Positions 9,225-17,319 of a stretch of 64,000 bases of DNA are shown here, piece after piece. Below the pieces are notes generated by a model, which had not been told where the DNA came from, did no database searches, and was given only the letters and a program-made list of their open reading frames with translations. Source of the stretch: Flammeovirga sp. EKP202 (GTDB lineage: Bacteria > Bacteroidota > Bacteroidia > Cytophagales > Flammeovirgaceae); contig NZ_JACVVP010000022.1 in NCBI RefSeq assembly GCF_014534745.1, forward strand, positions 50,708 through 114,707, given 5' to 3'. The translations under genes were made by a program, and so were the position numbers. Numbering within the stretch: position 1 is the first letter of the stretch; each line of letters begins with the position of its first letter.

Positions 9225-9815
9225 TTGAATTATCTCGCACACCTTTATTTATCCTATACAGACTCGGAAGAGATGTTTGGTAATTTTATTGGAGATTTTG
9301 TAAAAGGAAAAAACCTTTCCTCTTATCCACAAAAAATCCAACAGGGTATAAAACTACACCGGTTTATTGACGATTTCACGGATCAACATCCTATCACAAA
9401 AGAAATGTCCAATAAACTAAAGCCTCATGCGGGAAGGTTTTCGATGGTAGTCACCGATATCTATCATGATCATTTTCTTGCTAAGAATTGGAATAATTGT
9501 CATCAACAAAGTTTGAGAGCTTTTGCAGATTCATTTTATCATCACAAAATGTGGGATGAAAGCTGGGTACCTGAAAAAGCTACAAATATGCATCCTTACC
9601 TGAAATTGTATGATTGGCTCAATGCCTACCAATATTTCGAAGGGTTAGAACAGGTTTTTCATGGAATGGAAAGAAGAATAAAAAACTTAGCTCCTATTTC
9701 AAAATCTGTAGAATGGCTTCAAAATGATTACAATTTTTTCTTAGATTGCCATGAGGCTTTTTTCCCTCAATTAGAACAAAAAGTAGAAGAATTCAGACAA
9801 AATGCCTTTGATTAG
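9225..9815 (+). CDS. acpH: ACP phosphodiesterase (acyl carrier protein hydrolase)
   Basis: A 196-residue member of the AcpH family, which removes the 4'-phosphopantetheine arm from holo-ACP. The start is TTG at 9225, giving MNYLAHLYLSY, the typical N-terminus of the family. FGNFIGDFVKG, HRFIDDFTDQHP and VVTDIYHDHFLA carry the His/Asp residues of the HD-like metal site. It overlaps the K+ channel gene by 14 bp and is 33 bp downstream of the WYL regulator, so the three genes may form one transcript. Confidence 0.88.
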   Translation: MNYLAHLYLSYTDSEEMFGNFIGDFVKGKNLSSYPQKIQQGIKLHRFIDDFTDQHPITKEMSNKLKPHAGRFSMVVTDIYHDHFLAKNWNNCHQQSLRAFADSFYHHKMWDESWVPEKATNMHPYLKLYDWLNAYQYFEGLEQVFHGMERRIKNLAPISKSVEWLQNDYNFFLDCHEAFFPQLEQKVEEFRQNAFD

Positions 9816-10461
9816 CCAAAAACTTAAAGATGGACTCTACGATAAGAAATATGTTATCTTATTGATTTCATTGGTGTCAGTACTCTGGGCACCCATTATA
9901 TTCCAAGCTTTTATTTATTCAGACGAAATTTCAGACATCACTTTGATTGTTCTGATGGTTGCTATCATCAACTTTACAAGAGAACGAAAGTTGTATCGAC
10001 GGGTAACTGTAGTATTCTTTGTTTTCGTTAGTGTCAGTAAAAGTGCTTCCTTAAGTTTACATATTGACAATATCGACTTTGTAACTTGGAGTGCAATGTT
10101 GGTCTATTTTACCATGTTTCTTTTTGTCTTATTACAAGAAGTATGGCACTCAAAGAAAGTTGATGTCAATACGATTTTAGGAGCAATTGCGGGATATATT
10201 CAGATAGGTGTAATTGCATTTATCTTATTTAAAATATGTGATTTATTATATAATGGAACCGCATTCAATAGAATTGTGGACATTTCTGATATAATTTATT
10301 TTAGTTTTGTTACTTTGACAACTGTTGGCTACGGAGATATTTCTCCCACCACTGATGAAACTAAAGCCTTTACCGTAATCTTTGCAATGGTAGGTCAGTT
10401 TTATATGGCTATTTTGATGGCGTTACTTGTTGGAAAGTACCAGCAGGAACACCAAAAATAA
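9802..10461 (+). CDS. Voltage-gated-like potassium channel, no RCK domain
   Basis: This 219-residue membrane protein has the selectivity filter TVGYGD at 174-179, flanked by a pore helix and a final membrane helix (about 186-208). Four or five further hydrophobic segments precede it (about 17-36, 45-58, 67-84, 92-114, 124-146), so a 6-TM topology is plausible, although the S4-like segment has few arginines (RERKLYRR at 60-67). It has no cytoplasmic nucleotide-binding domain. It overlaps the 3' end of acpH in another frame, which indicates translational coupling. Homotetramer assembly in the inner membrane is expected from the family. Confidence 0.85.
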   Translation: MPLISQKLKDGLYDKKYVILLISLVSVLWAPIIFQAFIYSDEISDITLIVLMVAIINFTRERKLYRRVTVVFFVFVSVSKSASLSLHIDNIDFVTWSAMLVYFTMFLFVLLQEVWHSKKVDVNTILGAIAGYIQIGVIAFILFKICDLLYNGTAFNRIVDISDIIYFSFVTLTTVGYGDISPTTDETKAFTVIFAMVGQFYMAILMALLVGKYQQEHQK

Positions 10462-10526
10462 AAAGTCCGTTTTTTATGTAAACCGGTTATAAAAGTATAT
10501 ATTGTTAAAAAATAACTAAACAGCGC

Positions 10527-10907
10527 GTGGAAAAATTATTTATTAAGAAGAAGGAATTTGTCCCGGAGGTAAACTTCGATCCTGCAAAAGGCCTATTAGA
10601 GGTTTCTGGTCAATCATACCACGAATATACTGCTGAGTTTTTTGAACCTTTATTCGTTTGGGTATCAAAGTACTTAGAAGAAAGTGGTCTGAATATCACA
10701 TTGAATTACAAGATGACCTACTTCAACACAGCATCATCCAAAAGTTTTTTCAAAATCATTGAAATGCTTCAAGAATATCAAGAAAAAGGAAAAGGTGAGG
10801 CTGTTGTGAACTGGTATTACAAAAAGGATGATGAAGACATGCTAGAAACTGGAGAAGACTTTATTAGTGACTCTGGTTGGAAAAATATCAACCTTATTGC
10901 CTACTAA
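10527..10907 (+). CDS. SiaC-like (DUF1987) regulatory phosphoprotein
   Basis: A 126-residue protein of the SiaC/DUF1987 family, starting at GTG 10527 (MEKLFIKKKEFVPEVNFDP). The motif TYFNTASSKSFF contains Thr68, which by eye corresponds to the regulatory phospho-Thr68 of Pseudomonas SiaC. In that system SiaB kinase and SiaA phosphatase act on SiaC, and unphosphorylated SiaC activates the diguanylate cyclase SiaD. No siaA, siaB or siaD partner is next to it here. It is monocistronic, 65 bp after the channel gene, and is followed by a strong terminator. Confidence 0.85.
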   Translation: MEKLFIKKKEFVPEVNFDPAKGLLEVSGQSYHEYTAEFFEPLFVWVSKYLEESGLNITLNYKMTYFNTASSKSFFKIIEMLQEYQEKGKGEAVVNWYYKKDDEDMLETGEDFISDSGWKNINLIAY

Positions 10908-10990
10908 GCAATAAGTTAATACCAAAGCACTATTACATGTTTTTAGGGTTCAAAAAACCTTAGATGCATTTTATAAAAAAAAGCTTACGT

Positions 10991-11020
10991 AAGATCTTTC
11001 TTAAAGAAAGATCTTTTTTT
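10991..11020 (+). terminator. Terminator after siaC-like gene
   Basis: AAGATCTTTCT at 10991-11001 pairs perfectly with AGAAAGATCTT at 11005-11015 and is followed by TTTTT. The rest of the 10908-11239 gap is AT-rich and holds an imperfect copy of the sequence around this hairpin (see findings). Confidence 0.8.
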
Positions 11021-11239
11021 ATATACTAAATTTATTAATCCTTACGTTTATTTAGTATAATTGTATTTAAGACAGAAGTTTATGGATTGTTTCAGTATTT
11101 TGGAACAATAATTTCTATAAATTAAACGTATTTCTTACAAAGAATTTCAACTACATAATAACATAATTTTTAAGCTTGCGTAAGTAGTCTTAAATGAAAG
11201 TTAATATGAAACAACTTACGTTACTATACTAAATATATT

Positions 11240-11512
11240 ATGGTTTTTTTATTTAATACTATCTTGTTAATTTATTTGGTAATTTCAAACATTGCTATCT
11301 TATTTAAATTGTATAAGGCCTTTTTACAATATTTCTCTCCTTTGAAAGGTTACGCTTCTATCGCTCTTATTGTAATGACCCTTGGTGCTATTGATTTTTA
11401 TGTTTATGATGTAACAAGCAGTAAATTTGTTACAGCAGAAGAAAACAAAGAAGTTTTTCAACAAATTAAAGCAAGAAATTTAGACTTAAATTTATTATCT
11501 CAAGAAGATTAA
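11240..11512 (+). CDS. Small two-helix membrane protein, unknown
   Basis: A 90-residue protein. Two hydrophobic stretches are visible, about 3-27 (LFNTILLIYLVISNIAILFK) and 38-55 (YASIALIVMTLGAIDFYVYD), followed by a polar C-terminal tail rich in Glu/Gln/Lys. I do not recognise the family. It is flanked by terminators on both sides and is therefore monocistronic. A codon pattern free of stops, a real terminator 20 bp downstream and an ATG start support it being a gene. Confidence 0.6.
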   Translation: MVFLFNTILLIYLVISNIAILFKLYKAFLQYFSPLKGYASIALIVMTLGAIDFYVYDVTSSKFVTAEENKEVFQQIKARNLDLNLLSQED

Positions 11513-11532
11513 TATTTTGAGTCACCAAATAG

Positions 11533-11571
11533 AAAAGGTTGCTACTTTTAAAAAGTAGCAACCTTTTTTTT
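11533..11571 (+). terminator. Strong terminator after small membrane protein
   Basis: A 16-bp perfect stem (AAAAGGTTGCTACTTT at 11533-11548 with its complement at 11552-11567), a 3-nt loop and a T-run to 11571. Confidence 0.88.
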
Positions 11572-11641
11572 ATTATTTCAGATCTATACTGTGTTTGATT
11601 TCCAAATCAATATTCCTGACTTGTTCTTTAAACCCCTAAGT

Positions 11642-11806
11642 ACATTGTAAACTAAGTTTTCATCAACTTCCAATCTACCTTTCTACAAGTATTTATAGGA
11701 TCTACTCTCAAGCATCCTTCTTCTTCATTTTTAACTTAAAACAAAAACGAACCAAAAAAGTCAAGACTTTGAACGCAAAAGCTAAATTACAGTTCAAAAG
11801 ACAAAT
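11642..11806. repeat. Dispersed intergenic repeat, copy A
   Basis: This stretch aligns with 37991-38292: ACATTGTAAACTAA, then TCAACTTC-AATCT, TTCTACAAG, TTATAGGA, CTTCTTCTTCATTTTT, ACAAAAACGA, AAAAAAGTCAAG and AAAAGCTAAATT, in the same order. Copy A lacks about 140 bp present in copy B between GCTAAATT and CAAAAGACAA. It includes a partly self-complementary core (TTCATTTTT...AAAAACGAA). No reading frame is visible. It fills most of the gene-free stretch 11572-11849. Confidence 0.6.
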
Positions 11807-11849
11807 GAAATTGCTTTAATTAATGAAAACTAAGTCTAAAATAATTGAG

Positions 11850-11894
11850 AATTAAAAATGGTTGAGATTCCATTAATCGAATCCCAACCATTTT
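11850..11894 (-). terminator. Terminator after GH97 gene
   Basis: AAAATGGTTGAGATTC at 11855-11870 pairs with GAATCCCAACCATTTT at 11879-11894 (one wobble). On the minus strand it runs into TTTTTAAT. It ends the EEP-GH97 unit. Confidence 0.8.
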
Positions 11895-11917
11895 CAAGAT
11901 TTATATTTCCGAATTAC

Positions 11918-13951
11918 TTAGTCAAGTATTTTGAAATGAATAGCTGTACCACCACCTGCATTCATCTGAATCAACATTGCTTCACTTGAAGTAACATTCT
12001 TTTCAGTGATCACGTATTTTGTTGGCTCGTTGAGATGTGTTGAGCCAGGTGCATCTGCATAGATAGTTGCTTTATAAAGTTTATTAGGTTCTAGGAAATC
12101 AAGACTCACGCTTACAGCTCTACCTGTTGCATCTGTTGCGGCTCCTAAAAACCATTCTTTATCAGTTCTTCTTGCTGTAATCGCAAACTCTCCAATTTCA
12201 CCCGCTAACATTTTACTTTCATCCCAATCTGCAGTAGAAGAAGATAAAAATTGAAAGGCTTTCATTTCTTTTTCATAATTCTCTACTAAATCCGCAGCCA
12301 TTTGTAAAGGACTATACAAAATAATAGACAATGCCAATTGCTTCACTAAAGTAGTATGTACTCTCGCTTCATTCATGATCTCAGCAGTAGTATTCCAAGC
12401 CACACGATTAGGGTTATTTTCATACTTCACATCAAAAATGCCTGGAGTATAATCTACTGGACCACCTAACATCCTTGTAAATGGAATCGTAACAGTATGA
12501 TTTGGAGGGTTTCCATCACTCCAACCGTTCCATTCCATACCTCTTACACCTTCTCTAGTCATCATGTTTGGCCATGTTCTTCGAATACCTGTGGGTTTGA
12601 TGGGTTCATGGGCATCTAACATGATTTTATGTTGAGCTGCCTTTTCAACGACTTTTCTATAATGGTTCACCATAAACTGACCATGATGATGTTCTCCTCT
12701 AGGATAAATTCCTCCAGCATACCCTGTTTTCAAAGCATGAATCCCTAGTTTTTCATACAGTTTGAACGCCTCATCCATGTATTTTTCATAAGCAGGAATA
12801 TCGCCACCTGTTTCATTGTGCATGATCAAGTAAACTCCTTTATCCTGAGCATAGTTGGCAACTTCTTCTAAGTCATAACCTTTTGCGGGAGTGATATGAT
12901 CAAAGGCGTCTTTTTGTCCCCATTTATCCCAACCAGAGTTCCAGCCTTCTACTACTACACCCCCAATATTATTTTCAGAAGCAAAATCAATGTATTTTTT
13001 TGCAGATGCTGTCGTGGCACCTTGTCTTGGTCCTTCTTTCCACTCTTTGGTACCGATGTGGAATTCCCACCAGATCCCTAAATATTGCATTGGCTGAATC
13101 CAAGAAGGATCTTTGATTTTAGAAGGTTCGTTAAGGTTTACTATAATGTTAGAGTTGACTAAATCTGCAGCCTTTTGCCCTACTTGTATCGTTCTCCAAG
13201 GTGTTTTCATAGGAGCTGTCGCTCTCACTTTATCACCATTTGACCAAGGTACTAATGCAGCATTATAAGTATATTTCTTATTGTCATCTAATTTCAATGT
13301 CATGCCTGCATAATTCGTTAATGCAGCCTCATGCAAAGAAATATAAAGGTTGTCTTTTGTCTTAAAAGTTACTGGAGTCGCTACCCAAGTAGCAGAATCT
13401 ACATCTGTTTGGTTGTATAACTTTTCATAGGTATTATAATCAGCCCAAATCCACCATGCATCATGATTATCGTTAAGCACAAACTGAGTGTTTTCGTTCA
13501 TAATCACAAAATCCTTTAAGTTAGGTTGTTCGGGGATTTCGTAACGGAAGCCAATACCATCATTGAAAAGTCTGAAAATAATATTCATTTTTCTTTTCGC
13601 ACCATCCTTCTCCTCTAAAAATACAGTCAACTCATTGTGATGATCTAATACTTTTTTATTCTCTCCCCAAGGCTGTTCCCATGTTTGATTTAAAGTATTT
13701 CGTAACTCCCCTACCACTTTAAAGTTTCCTTTTAAAGGTGCTTGGTCTTTGAGATCAAAACCTAGGTAAGATTGTTTTACGATGGGAGTTCCATTCCATG
13801 TCACTTGGTACCACGGCTTTCCCTCATCATCTAAATCAAATTCTAAAATCAAAGTTTCATCAGGAGAGGTAGAAGTAAGGTAAGTTGGTGTACACGAACT
13901 CATGAACAAACTTACGAAGAAGACATAAAGTACTATTTTTAATTTATTCAT
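11918..13951 (-). CDS. GH97 glycoside hydrolase lipoprotein (SusB-like, inverting type)
   Basis: A 677-residue protein with lipoprotein signal MNKLKIVLYVFFVSLFMSSC, an N-terminal beta-sandwich (SPDETLILEFDLDD, NTLNQTWEQPWGENK, FNDGIGFRYEIP), a central TIM barrel and a C-terminal beta domain. GH97 enzymes cleave alpha-glucosides or alpha-galactosides. The segments LIMHNETGG, LKTGYAGGIYPRGE and DAHEPIKPTGIRRTWPN resemble the inverting SusB-type branch, where glutamates act as base. The retaining alpha-galactosidase branch has a nucleophilic Asp at the place where KTGY is found here. Activity on a glucosylated N-glycan arm or another alpha-linked substrate is possible. The gene is 10 bp downstream of the EEP gene, in the same transcript. 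Confidence 0.9.
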   Translation of the reverse strand: MNKLKIVLYVFFVSLFMSSCTPTYLTSTSPDETLILEFDLDDEGKPWYQVTWNGTPIVKQSYLGFDLKDQAPLKGNFKVVGELRNTLNQTWEQPWGENKKVLDHHNELTVFLEEKDGAKRKMNIIFRLFNDGIGFRYEIPEQPNLKDFVIMNENTQFVLNDNHDAWWIWADYNTYEKLYNQTDVDSATWVATPVTFKTKDNLYISLHEAALTNYAGMTLKLDDNKKYTYNAALVPWSNGDKVRATAPMKTPWRTIQVGQKAADLVNSNIIVNLNEPSKIKDPSWIQPMQYLGIWWEFHIGTKEWKEGPRQGATTASAKKYIDFASENNIGGVVVEGWNSGWDKWGQKDAFDHITPAKGYDLEEVANYAQDKGVYLIMHNETGGDIPAYEKYMDEAFKLYEKLGIHALKTGYAGGIYPRGEHHHGQFMVNHYRKVVEKAAQHKIMLDAHEPIKPTGIRRTWPNMMTREGVRGMEWNGWSDGNPPNHTVTIPFTRMLGGPVDYTPGIFDVKYENNPNRVAWNTTAEIMNEARVHTTLVKQLALSIILYSPLQMAADLVENYEKEMKAFQFLSSSTADWDESKMLAGEIGEFAITARRTDKEWFLGAATDATGRAVSVSLDFLEPNKLYKATIYADAPGSTHLNEPTKYVITEKNVTSSEAMLIQMNAGGGTAIHFKILD

Positions 13952-13961
13952 TGATTGATAA

Positions 13962-14801
13962 TTATTGGATTTCTACAAAAACTGGTAAATGGTCTGAAGG
14001 GAATTTATGATCTCTTGCCTCAGCAATATGAGCATATCTTAATACTTTAAAATAACCATAAGTCATTATAAAGTCAATCTGATCTTTTAAAGCTGCATTA
14101 TAATCAAATGCTTGGAAAGTACCTGTAGGACCTAGTGGAGTTGTTAGGCTTAATGTTTTCGTATCTTGAAATACATTTTGTAATTCCATGACTGCCGTTG
14201 AATTAGGAGTACTGTTTAAATCACCCATTAACACGACTGATATTTTCCCTTTATTCGAAAATTCTTGTGCCTTTTGAGCTATTAACTTTGAAGACTCTAC
14301 TCTGGCTTCGTCTCCCATATGATCATAATGTGTATTCATCACAATCATAGTTCTCTTGGAATGTTTATGTTTTAATTTGGCCCAGGTACAAATTCTAGGA
14401 AGAGCGGCATCCCAACCTTTGCTTGGTTCTTCTGGTGTTGTAGACAACCAAAATGTTCCTGATTCAATGAGTTTAAATTCTTTTGTATCATAAAAAATCG
14501 GAGAAAACTCTCCACCTTCTTTTCCATCATCTCTGCCTACACCGACATAAGACATATGGGGCAATTCATTTTCTAAATCATGTAATTGATCTACCAAAAC
14601 CTCTTGGCATCCCAAAATAGCTACGTTATTGAATTTTATGACATCACCCACCCATTGTTTACGGTGCGGCCATGCATTATCACCGTCATTAGGAGTATTC
14701 ATTCTAATGTTGAAACTCATGACGTTAATGGATTTATTTTGAGCAAACAGCCCTATCACAAAACATGTTTGCAAGAGTGATAAGAATAGTATTTTTTTCA
14801 T
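13962..14801 (-). CDS. Secreted endonuclease/exonuclease/phosphatase-family protein
   Basis: A 279-residue protein with a Sec signal (MKKILFLSLLQTCFVIGLFAQ). An upstream ATG at 14828 would add nine polar residues in front of the signal and is rejected. The EEP fold signature is complete: NVMSFNIRMNT, ILGCQEVL, NTHYDHMG, VLMGDLNSTP and a C-terminal SDHLPVFVEI, which carry the metal-binding Glu, catalytic His and Asp-Asn pair. The superfamily includes phosphatases and nucleases. In a glycan locus a sugar-phosphate phosphatase role is likely, because Bacteroides mannan loci include a phosphatase of this superfamily. Here that is inference. It is co-transcribed with GH97. Confidence 0.85.
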   Translation of the reverse strand: MKKILFLSLLQTCFVIGLFAQNKSINVMSFNIRMNTPNDGDNAWPHRKQWVGDVIKFNNVAILGCQEVLVDQLHDLENELPHMSYVGVGRDDGKEGGEFSPIFYDTKEFKLIESGTFWLSTTPEEPSKGWDAALPRICTWAKLKHKHSKRTMIVMNTHYDHMGDEARVESSKLIAQKAQEFSNKGKISVVLMGDLNSTPNSTAVMELQNVFQDTKTLSLTTPLGPTGTFQAFDYNAALKDQIDFIMTYGYFKVLRYAHIAEARDHKFPSDHLPVFVEIQ

Positions 14802-14875
14802 TTCCTGTTCATCTGAAGTTTTCTTCAATTTTGTATAGAAAAAGCGTAATACAGTGATTCATTTAGCATTGATAA

Positions 14876-14883
14876 CAAAATTA
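14876..14883 (-). promoter_or_regulatory. -7 box upstream of EEP-GH97 unit
   Basis: Read on the minus strand this is TAATTTTG, a perfect TAnnTTTG box about 75 bp before the EEP start codon. The -33 element is not clear. It supports an independent promoter downstream of the terminator at 14961. Confidence 0.4.
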
Positions 14884-14960
14884 AGCTATTTTATCAGTCT
14901 AAAAGATGATATTTCACTATACCACATTTTAAGAGCGTTTACCTTGTTATATACACAACA

Positions 14961-14996
14961 AAAACCCCAATCTCCAACACAAAGTCGGAAATCGGG
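14961..14996 (-). terminator. Terminator ending the main PUL transcript
   Basis: On the minus strand CCCGATTTCC and GGAGATTGGG form a 10-bp stem with two G-U wobbles, followed by GGTTTTTGTTG. It lies 30 bp after the stop of the GHL10-type gene and separates it from the EEP-GH97 unit. Confidence 0.65.
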
Positions 14997-15025
14997 ATAA
15001 AGCTATATATATAAATCAGAAGGAG

Positions 15026-16102
15026 TTATTTCACATTCTTCAGGGCTTTCCAATGAGGTTCTTGCATTCCAGCAAGGTCGAAGATCGCAAAACCTTTAGC
15101 TCCACCTTTTTTGGCCAATTTAATGGCCTCTTCCATATCCTCTTGTTTTGGTAAAGCAGGCGTATAAAGTCCTGTAATCAATGGCTCTTTGAATTTCCCT
15201 TTTACATCTGAAACGCCTTGTTCTGTCGCAAATTTGATCCAGTCAATTGGTTCCTCATAGAAATTATTATAAATCATTGGAAACACTATGTCCAACTTGT
15301 AATCATCCCATGATTGACGGCAGATTTTTCTGGCTAAGTCCGGGTAAGGGAAAACAGCGGCTGAAAGCACACTTCCTTCTTTGTGGACCGCATCATAAAT
15401 TTTGTTCACCAATCGTGTAACGGAATCGTATCGATACTGACGCCATTCTTCAGATGCAGTGGGGTCTTTCAGTTCTTTGATATCGATACCTGACTCTTCT
15501 TTGAATTTCTGACGGCAAGTTTCACAATAACAGAAATCCCATTCAGGATATTCTTTGTCTTGCACAATTCCATAAAGTGGCTGTAATGAAGACGCCAAAA
15601 TAACATCTGAATAACGCACGTAATCCAAATGAACTCCTTGCACACCTTCAATTTTAGCTAATGAAACAGCTTGCTTGATGATATGTTCTTGAACTTCTTC
15701 TTTAGAAGGACAAACCCATTGGTAGTAATCTACATAAGGATGGTACTCATAGCATGAACGTCCATCGCCACTTACTGCGTACCAATCTGGATTTTGCTTG
15801 GCTATTTTATCTCCATTTCTGTTGAGTGTCCACATCCAAGCGTGCATTTCAATGTTTCTTGCTTTCAGTAATGGATACATTCTTTTGTAAGAAGCTTCAT
15901 TTCCTCCTAAAAGAACACCTTCAATGTTGCAGTCTTTGAGTACATCCAATTTCTCTCCCCATTGAGTGTCAGTCCAGTCATCGTGTGCATGAAGCCACAT
16001 CCAACGTGTTGGAAGCTTTTTTCCTTTTGCTAGTACGGGAAGCCCTAATACGGCCCCTGCTGTTGCTAGTCCTGCGATTTTAAGAAATTCTCTTTTCTCC
16101 AT
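15026..16102 (-). CDS. GHL10-type putative glycoside hydrolase (TIM barrel)
   Basis: This 358-residue protein starts MEKREFLKIAGLATAGAVLG, a Tat-like export signal with Lys-Arg in place of Arg-Arg. The rest fits a GHL10/DUF4015-like (beta/alpha)8 barrel: RWMWLHAHDDWTD, GVLLGGNEASY, GVQGVHLDYVRYSD, DFCYCETCRQKFKEESG, DIVFPMIYNNFYEEP and KGFAIFDLAGM. The HLDYVRY segment is the usual active-site strand of these proteins. The four Cys of CYCETC may bind metal. The natural substrate of the group is poorly known. It is the last gene of the main PUL transcript, 60 bp after the CBM9-like gene. Confidence 0.75.
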   Translation of the reverse strand: MEKREFLKIAGLATAGAVLGLPVLAKGKKLPTRWMWLHAHDDWTDTQWGEKLDVLKDCNIEGVLLGGNEASYKRMYPLLKARNIEMHAWMWTLNRNGDKIAKQNPDWYAVSGDGRSCYEYHPYVDYYQWVCPSKEEVQEHIIKQAVSLAKIEGVQGVHLDYVRYSDVILASSLQPLYGIVQDKEYPEWDFCYCETCRQKFKEESGIDIKELKDPTASEEWRQYRYDSVTRLVNKIYDAVHKEGSVLSAAVFPYPDLARKICRQSWDDYKLDIVFPMIYNNFYEEPIDWIKFATEQGVSDVKGKFKEPLITGLYTPALPKQEDMEEAIKLAKKGGAKGFAIFDLAGMQEPHWKALKNVK

Positions 16103-16123
16103 TTTATGTGTAGTAGTATTTAC

Positions 16124-16163
16124 GAGTATTTATAAGATTTCTTTTTGGCTTATAAATATACTC
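16124..16163 (-). other. Intercistronic stem-loop
   Basis: GAGTATTTATAAG at 16124-16136 pairs with CTTATAAATATACTC at 16149-16163 (2-nt bulge, 12-nt loop). It touches the stop codon of the CBM9-like gene. There is no T-run after it on the minus strand, so RNA processing or stability is more likely than termination. Confidence 0.5.
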
Positions 16164-17260
16164 TAATTCATTTCAATTATATCAGTAGAACTGTCTTCTC
16201 TGATCACGTAAATCTTCTTTTCCTGAGGCACTTCCAATACCAATTGAAAACCGGTCAGTGTAAGTTCCATTTTTGGGGTCACTTCTTCTCCGTCAAAGTA
16301 CATTTTGTCGACTCCTCCCAATTCTTCGTAGGTTTTAGCATACACTCTATTTGTTATAAAGTATTTCTTTTGTTTATAATAAATATCATATAAATGACGG
16401 TGTAGTCTTTCCCCTTCCGTTTCTTTGATTTCTTTACTGACTTTCTCTCCTACTTTACTTTCTGTAAAATGAAGGTAACCCCATTGTTCCGGCATGTGCA
16501 TGGCTATCTCTCCTTGTGGTGACCACACCCAATTGTGTTCCGGGTAAGGTCTTCCTGTATCAGGATTGATTTTTTTGGTGTACTCCCCTTCTTTTGCTTC
16601 CAAGTCCCAGTTTACTCTTGAGAAATTGATTCTCCAACGTGTATCTTCTTTTGGGAAAATGGCTAAAGGGTGTTCCTGAGCAATTACATTCCATGGAAAG
16701 GCAATTTCCAATGTCCACTTTTCATCTTTGTCTGATGGATCATTCAAAGTGCCATACATTTTTACTGCTGACTTTAAGCCTTCAATCTGCCATGAATTCA
16801 TAAACTTCCCTCCGTCTCTGTACGGTTTAGTCATCATCAAATCCCAAACGGTATTGAGCAAGTTCATTTCAAACTCGTAATATTGAGAAGACGTAGGAAC
16901 AGGATTAAGAAAAACTTCGAAATCGTTGTCAAAATAAATCACTGCGTCTCTTTCGGTAATCGTACTCCAAAGGTGAGGTTCTTCCAACTCAGCAGCGATA
17001 TACAAGTAATCTTTATCCCACAACATTTTCAATCTTGTTTGAAATGGCGGATTGGGTTGTTTGTCTCCTTCAATATCAACAAAGTCCTGCGTCCATTCAG
17101 CATTTGCCCAATCTTCTTCGTCCAAAACACCATCAATTTTGATAGGGGTTGTAGATTGATAACACAAATAACTTTCAGGTGTTGGGTACTTCTGAGCCAA
17201 AGTTGAAGTGGCTACAAAAAGAGTGATAACACTGAGGATAGAGATTAGTCTTAAAATCAT
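16163..17260 (-). CDS. Secreted CBM9-like carbohydrate-binding protein
   Basis: A 365-residue protein with Sec signal MILRLISILSVITLFVATSTLAQ. Residues ~30-260 match the family 9-like carbohydrate-binding module found in Bacteroidota: TTPIKIDGVLDEEDWANAEW, TRLKMLWDKDYLYIAAELEE, IYFDNDFEVFLNP, YYEFEMNLLNTVWDL, WTLEIAFPW and WRINFSRVNW. The remaining C-terminal ~100 residues include WVWSPQGEIAMHMPEQWGYL. It likely binds glycan or reducing ends at the cell surface or in the periplasm. It lies 59 bp after GH125 and before the GHL10-type gene. Confidence 0.82.
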   Translation of the reverse strand: MILRLISILSVITLFVATSTLAQKYPTPESYLCYQSTTPIKIDGVLDEEDWANAEWTQDFVDIEGDKQPNPPFQTRLKMLWDKDYLYIAAELEEPHLWSTITERDAVIYFDNDFEVFLNPVPTSSQYYEFEMNLLNTVWDLMMTKPYRDGGKFMNSWQIEGLKSAVKMYGTLNDPSDKDEKWTLEIAFPWNVIAQEHPLAIFPKEDTRWRINFSRVNWDLEAKEGEYTKKINPDTGRPYPEHNWVWSPQGEIAMHMPEQWGYLHFTESKVGEKVSKEIKETEGERLHRHLYDIYYKQKKYFITNRVYAKTYEELGGVDKMYFDGEEVTPKMELTLTGFQLVLEVPQEKKIYVIREDSSTDIIEMN

Positions 17261-17319
17261 TTTTAATTAGGTATCATAGCCTCAAGACCAATTGAAATCG
17301 ACCTTGAGACTCGTTTGTA

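Noticed and set aside
16883..17206. 107-aa plus-strand ORF
   Set aside because: It is the antisense shadow of the CBM9-like gene and has no motif of its own.
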